A stretch of 10,500 bases of DNA, taken from positions 1 to 10,500 of the forward strand of contig JAGQUE010000093.1 in the NCBI GenBank assembly GCA_020438665.1, written 5' to 3'. The notes beneath the pieces are model-generated. The model made no database searches. It was given only the letters and a program-made list of their open reading frames with translations, and was not told where the DNA came from. Source of the DNA: Nocardioidaceae bacterium (GTDB lineage Bacteria; Actinomycetota; Actinomycetes; Propionibacteriales; Nocardioidaceae). Positions 7,654 through 10,500 of this stretch are shown here, piece by piece; position 1 is the first letter of the stretch, and each line of letters starts with the position of its first letter. Position numbers and translations under genes: made by a program.

Positions 7654-7660
7654 TATGGTA
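7654..7660. promoter_or_regulatory. Possible bidirectional -10 element
   Basis: TATGGT on the plus strand (7654-7659) and TACCAT on the minus strand (7655-7660) both fit the TANNNT pattern of actinobacterial -10 sites and overlap almost fully. The position suits divergent transcription of the aldehyde dehydrogenase (leader about 55-60 bases) and EF-G2 (leader about 170 bases including the hairpin). No convincing -35 is seen in either direction. Speculative. Confidence 0.25.
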
Positions 7661-7722
7661 GCCGTGTTCGGGCCGCATGGAAGTGAGACGGCCCACTTCG
7701 ACTTTCCGGAAAGGCGGCGTTC

Positions 7723-9180
7723 ATGAGCGCTCTAGACCTGCTGGCACCCGACCGCCGGGGGCTGTTCATCGACGGCCAGTGGCGGGAGGCAGCGAGCGGC
7801 AAGCGCTTCCAGGTCAAGGACCCGGCCGACGGCTCGGTGATCACCGACGTCGCCGACGGTGACCCCGAGGACGCTCTGGCCGCCCTCGATGCCGCCGCAG
7901 CCGTCCAGTCCGACTGGGCGCGTACGGCGCCGCGCGAGCGCGGGGAGATCCTGCGCAAGGCGTTCGAGCTGCTGACCGCTCGCGCCGACGACTTCGCCGA
8001 GCTGATGAGCCTCGAGATGGGCAAGACCATCGCCGAGGCACGCGGCGAGCTGACCTATGGCGCCGAGTTCTTCCGCTGGTTCAGCGAGGAGGCCGTGCGC
8101 ATCCAGGGTCGCTGGATGCAGGCGCCCGGTGGCGGCAGCCGCCTGCTGACCATCCGCAAGCCGGTCGGCCCGTGCCTGTTCCTGCTGCCGTGGAACTTCC
8201 CGCTGGCCATGGGGACCCGCAAGATGGGTCCGGCCATCGCGGCCGGCTGCACCATGGTGGTCAAGCCAGCCGAGCTGACCCCGCTGACCACGCTGGCCCT
8301 CGCCGGGCTGATGCAGGAGGCGGGGCTGCCCGACGGCGTCCTCAACGTCGTCACCACCCATCACTCGGCCGCACTGTCCGAGGCGCTGATGGCCGACGAG
8401 CGACTGCGCAAGGTCAGCTTCACCGGGTCCACCACCGTCGGCAAGGTGCTCGTGCGCCAGTCGGCCGGTCAGCTGCAGCGCATGAGCATGGAGCTGGGCG
8501 GCAACGCGCCGTTCATCGTCTTCGACGACGCCGACATCGACGCCGCCGTCAACGGCGCCATGATCGCCAAGATGCGCAACATGGGCGAGGCCTGCACCGC
8601 CGCCAACCGGTTCCTCGTCCAGGAGGGCGTGGCCGAGGAGTTCGGGCGCAAGCTCGCCGAGCGGATGGGCAGCCTCAAGGTCGGGCGTGGCCAGGAGGCC
8701 GGCGTCGACGTCGGGCCGCTGATCGACGACAAGGCCGTCGAGTCGGTGCGCCAGATGGTCAACGCCGCCGTGGTCGAGGGCGCCACGATCATGCTGGGTG
8801 GCCAGCCCGTCGAGGGCCCGGGCAGCTTCTTCCAGCCGACGGTGCTGATGAACGTCCCGTCCGAGGCCGAGATCAACCTGCAGGAGATCTTCGGCCCGGT
8901 CGCGCCCATCACGACGTTCACGACCGAGGACGAGGCCATCGAGCGGGCCAACCGCACCGAGTACGGCCTGGCCTCCTATGTCTACACGCGCGACCTGGCC
9001 CGGACGATCCGGGTCTCCGAGGCGCTTCAATACGGGATGATCGGCGTCAACACCGGCCTGGTCTCCAACCCGGCGGCGCCGTTCGGTGGGGTGAAGCAGT
9101 CCGGGTTCGGCCGCGAGGGCGGGTTCGAGGGCATCGACGAGTACCTCGACACCACCTACGTCAACCTGCCGGCCGGCTGA
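7723..9180 (+). CDS. gabD: NAD(P)-dependent succinate-semialdehyde dehydrogenase-type aldehyde dehydrogenase
   Basis: Oxidises an aldehyde to its acid, most likely succinate semialdehyde to succinate (GABA/4-aminobutyrate catabolism), in the cytoplasm. The 485 residues are standard family length and align with E. coli GabD nearly throughout. Key residues: PWNF with Asn158; cofactor-site Lys181 and Glu184 (KPAE); FTGST; general base Glu257 (MELGGNAPFIVFDDAD); catalytic Cys291 (GEACTAANR); EIFGPVAP; and the C-terminal PFGGVKQSGFGREGG. E. coli GabD, an NADP enzyme, has Ser in place of Glu184; Glu here is the residue found in NAD-preferring ALDHs, so NAD preference is inferred. The second cysteine of E. 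coli GabD (TCVC) is Ala here. GGAAAGG eight bases before the ATG supports the start. No GABA transaminase or transporter is in the window, so the substrate is inferred from homology only; another semialdehyde is possible. Confidence 0.88.
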   Translation: MSALDLLAPDRRGLFIDGQWREAASGKRFQVKDPADGSVITDVADGDPEDALAALDAAAAVQSDWARTAPRERGEILRKAFELLTARADDFAELMSLEMGKTIAEARGELTYGAEFFRWFSEEAVRIQGRWMQAPGGGSRLLTIRKPVGPCLFLLPWNFPLAMGTRKMGPAIAAGCTMVVKPAELTPLTTLALAGLMQEAGLPDGVLNVVTTHHSAALSEALMADERLRKVSFTGSTTVGKVLVRQSAGQLQRMSMELGGNAPFIVFDDADIDAAVNGAMIAKMRNMGEACTAANRFLVQEGVAEEFGRKLAERMGSLKVGRGQEAGVDVGPLIDDKAVESVRQMVNAAVVEGATIMLGGQPVEGPGSFFQPTVLMNVPSEAEINLQEIFGPVAPITTFTTEDEAIERANRTEYGLASYVYTRDLARTIRVSEALQYGMIGVNTGLVSNPAAPFGGVKQSGFGREGGFEGIDEYLDTTYVNLPAG

Positions 9181-9967
9181 CCGAGGGCTCGCCCGTGTCC
9201 ACGCGCAGGCGGGGGATCGCGGCGAGCATGGTGAGGGAGGCGATCCCGAACACGGGGGTGACGATGCACATGGCTGCGGGGAGGGCCCAGGTGCGGTTGG
9301 TGCGGGCACCCCAGGCGAGGAGCGTCAGGCCGATGGGGATGCGGTAGATGACCGGGGGGACGATCCCGCGCCATTCAGCGTTGTTGGAAGCCAGGAACTG
9401 CAGCCAGTCGTGCCACAGGTGCGGGGTGAGCAGGTAGGAGGCGGCCGCGACGGCCAGGGTGGTGGCGGCTGACCACAGCAGTGGTCGCCATTCTCGGCGC
9501 AGGAGGAACCAGATCGGTCCGAGGGTAGGGGTGATCTTGGTGAGCGCCGAGACCGCCCACAGTCCGGGGTAGCGGAACCCGAGGACCACGACGATGGCCA
9601 GCAGCCAGTAGATGTTGCCCGAGAGGATCTCGGGTGTGCAGCACAGCCACACCGGGACCGCGACCTTCCACGGAAGCGGCCGGACCAGCCAAGCCACGCC
9701 GAGGGCAGCCCCGATGAGAAGGAGGGCACAGAACACCGGCCAGGGTAGGTGTGCGAACGGCCAGAGGATCTGGGCGAAGGCGGGGGAGTAGTTGTAGGCG
9801 TCTCGCTGGCCGGGCTGGCGGGAGTACATGGGGCCGTGCCAGGCCAGGTAGTAGGCGTGGGCGTCCCAGCCCAGTCTGCCCTTGTTGCCGCGCAGCTCGC
9901 TGGCTGTGTACAAGACGAGGGCGAGCGCCAGGACCCACCAGACATCGGTGCGCAGACGCGCCCTCAT
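9161..9967 (-). CDS. GT-C/DUF2029-like (GT87-type) multi-pass membrane protein
   Basis: A 268-residue hydrophobic protein with an estimated seven to eight membrane segments. It resembles the DUF2029/GT87 group of polyprenyl-phosphate-sugar-dependent transferases: an early outside loop with an Asp (LGWDAHAYYLAWHGP), a YNYSPAFAQILWPFAHLP segment, and a later ALTKITPTLGPIWFL stretch resembling the family's KxxP region. Relatives that I know are usually nearer 400 residues, so this is short, and a C-terminal part may be lost or this may be a compact subfamily. Likely role: adding a sugar to a lipid or cell-envelope glycan at the membrane; donor and acceptor unknown. I chose ATG 9967 because AGGGGA lies five bases upstream; ATG 9991 (eight residues longer) has GAGGG only three bases away. 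Its last 20 bases overlap the end of the aldehyde dehydrogenase gene on the other strand. Confidence 0.72.
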   Translation of the reverse strand: MRARLRTDVWWVLALALVLYTASELRGNKGRLGWDAHAYYLAWHGPMYSRQPGQRDAYNYSPAFAQILWPFAHLPWPVFCALLLIGAALGVAWLVRPLPWKVAVPVWLCCTPEILSGNIYWLLAIVVVLGFRYPGLWAVSALTKITPTLGPIWFLLRREWRPLLWSAATTLAVAAASYLLTPHLWHDWLQFLASNNAEWRGIVPPVIYRIPIGLTLLAWGARTNRTWALPAAMCIVTPVFGIASLTMLAAIPRLRVDTGEPSVSRPAG

Positions 9968-10132
9968 GTCGATCCCCTGGTCCCGAGTCATCGACCCTCA
10001 TGCTGGCACACCGAACCGACCGTGGCGGGGACCTGCCTGGACCCGTGACGCGGAGCGCTCGAGGTTTCGCGTCGGTCCTGCGTGGGGGGCAAAGCCCAGC
10101 CGGTGACCCGGGGTCTCGGTCGGGGGCGTGAC
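9968..10132. other. Intergenic region between two minus-strand envelope genes
   Basis: This 165-base GC-rich gap separates the acyltransferase-3 stop from the GT-C gene. It contains the AGGGGA ribosome binding site of the GT-C gene next to 9967 and a few short dyads (for example GGGC/GCCC near 10087-10098), none with a T-tract. I see no small gene, RNA or convincing promoter. Confidence 0.4.
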
Positions 10133-10500
10133 TCAGGCCGTGCCGGACGCCGCCACCGGTGCAGCCGGCGCGGCGGCGGTGTTCGGGGCGTAGGGGAAGC
10201 GGGCCTTCCACCGCCGCTGCCACGGTGTCAGCAGCCGGTGGGAGGCGGAGGCCAGTGCCAGGGTGGCGGGCAGCGCCCACCACAGCTGGTCCGACGGCAG
10301 CCCGCCGAAGGCCCAGCAGCCAAGGGTCAGGAGCGGGAAGTGCCACAGATAGATCTCATAGGAGATCTCGCCGAGGTAGGCCGCGGGGCGCCACGCGAGC
10401 AGCCGGGCCAGGCGCCCGTCGGGCACGGTGACCAGGTGGGCCACCAGGGCGACGGTGCCCACGGCGGCGATCGTCATGGGGATCGCTGAGAACGGAATGA
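10133..10500 (-). CDS. Acyltransferase-3 family membrane protein, C-terminal part (5' end outside window)
   Basis: The frame stays open to the right edge, so the gene enters from beyond 10500; 121 C-terminal residues are visible. The segment RLLAWRPAAYLGEISYEIYLWHFPLL is the signature of the last helices of acyltransferase-3 (OafA/YrhL-type) proteins, integral membrane enzymes that move acetyl or other acyl groups onto sugars of polysaccharides, glycolipids or antibiotics. Helices before (TIAAVGTVALVAHLV) and after (WWALPATLALASASHRLL) fit that topology. The protein ends in a basic stretch and an Ala/Pro-rich tail; no SGNH domain is fused at this end. An internal ATG at 10477 is not the start, because upstream codons (IPFSAIP) continue the membrane segment. 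It lies upstream of the GT-C gene on the same strand with a 165-base gap, so a joint envelope role is possible but not shown. Confidence 0.88.
   Translation of the reverse strand, partial: IPFSAIPMTIAAVGTVALVAHLVTVPDGRLARLLAWRPAAYLGEISYEIYLWHFPLLTLGCWAFGGLPSDQLWWALPATLALASASHRLLTPWQRRWKARFPYAPNTAAAPAAPVAASGTA

Noticed and set aside
6084..7661. 525-codon plus-strand frame opposite EF-G2
   Set aside because: The product is Gly/Ala/Asp/Arg repetitive with no domain, while the opposite strand carries full EF-G2 homology.
7732..9309. 525-codon minus-strand frame opposite the aldehyde dehydrogenase
   Set aside because: No recognisable domain; it overlaps a gene with all catalytic ALDH motifs in place and is a codon-bias shadow.
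8172..9347. 391-codon plus-strand frame within the aldehyde dehydrogenase region
   Set aside because: Arg/Gly-rich frame-shifted reading of the same gene, without motifs.
9375..10346. 323-codon minus-strand frame across the GT-C gene and the acyltransferase end
   Set aside because: Pro/Arg-rich with no membrane pattern, and it crosses two genes with good hydrophobic profiles in other frames.

Overview
The window is about 70% GC by eye, with GC-rich third codon positions, and reads as actinobacterial chromosome. The gene set (a DUF5709 protein, a WS/DGAT acyltransferase, a mycobacterial-type EF-G2, a GT-C membrane transferase) fits the Actinomycetes. Nocardioidaceae or a related lineage is my guess from overall resemblance, not something the sequence proves. 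I find no tRNA, rRNA, CRISPR array, insertion sequence, phage gene or defence cassette. No stretch over 300 bases lacks a gene; the longest gap is about 247 bases (7476-7722).

Layout. Positions 1-842 hold the 3' part of argG (argininosuccinate synthase, arginine biosynthesis). It converges on a small minus-strand gene (1016-1372) with an HPF/RaiA-like pattern. Between the two stop codons lies a striking 106-bp imperfect inverted repeat (46-bp arms) that abuts a degenerate 23-bp tandem repeat; this is the least explained structure in the window. Divergent from the HPF-like gene is a plus-strand run: a very acidic DUF5709 protein (1504-1902), a two-helix potassium channel with a cytoplasmic RCK domain (1913-2992) and a wax ester synthase/diacylglycerol acyltransferase (3008-4480). 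Gaps of 10 and 15 bases suggest one transcript.

The run converges with a minus-strand pair: a short-chain dehydrogenase (4502-5308) downstream of an EF-G2-type translational GTPase (5373-7475). EF-G2 carries substitutions in the switch I, G3 and G4 motifs that fit the idea that it is not a working translocase. Its upstream region, shared with a divergent aldehyde dehydrogenase of the succinate-semialdehyde type (7723-9180), holds a strong hairpin and a possible bidirectional -10 site. The dehydrogenase overlaps tail to tail by 20 bases with a short GT-C/DUF2029-like membrane protein (9161-9967). The window ends inside an acyltransferase-3 membrane protein (10133 to the edge); this and the GT-C protein are plausibly cell-envelope or polysaccharide modification functions.

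Overall this looks like a mostly housekeeping region: amino-acid synthesis, ion transport, storage lipid, translation-factor paralogue, aldehyde oxidation and envelope modification. I could not identify a new multi-gene system. The items worth following are the inverted repeat after argG, the channel's unusual selectivity filter, the EF-G2 active-site changes with its structured leader, and the DUF5709-channel pairing.
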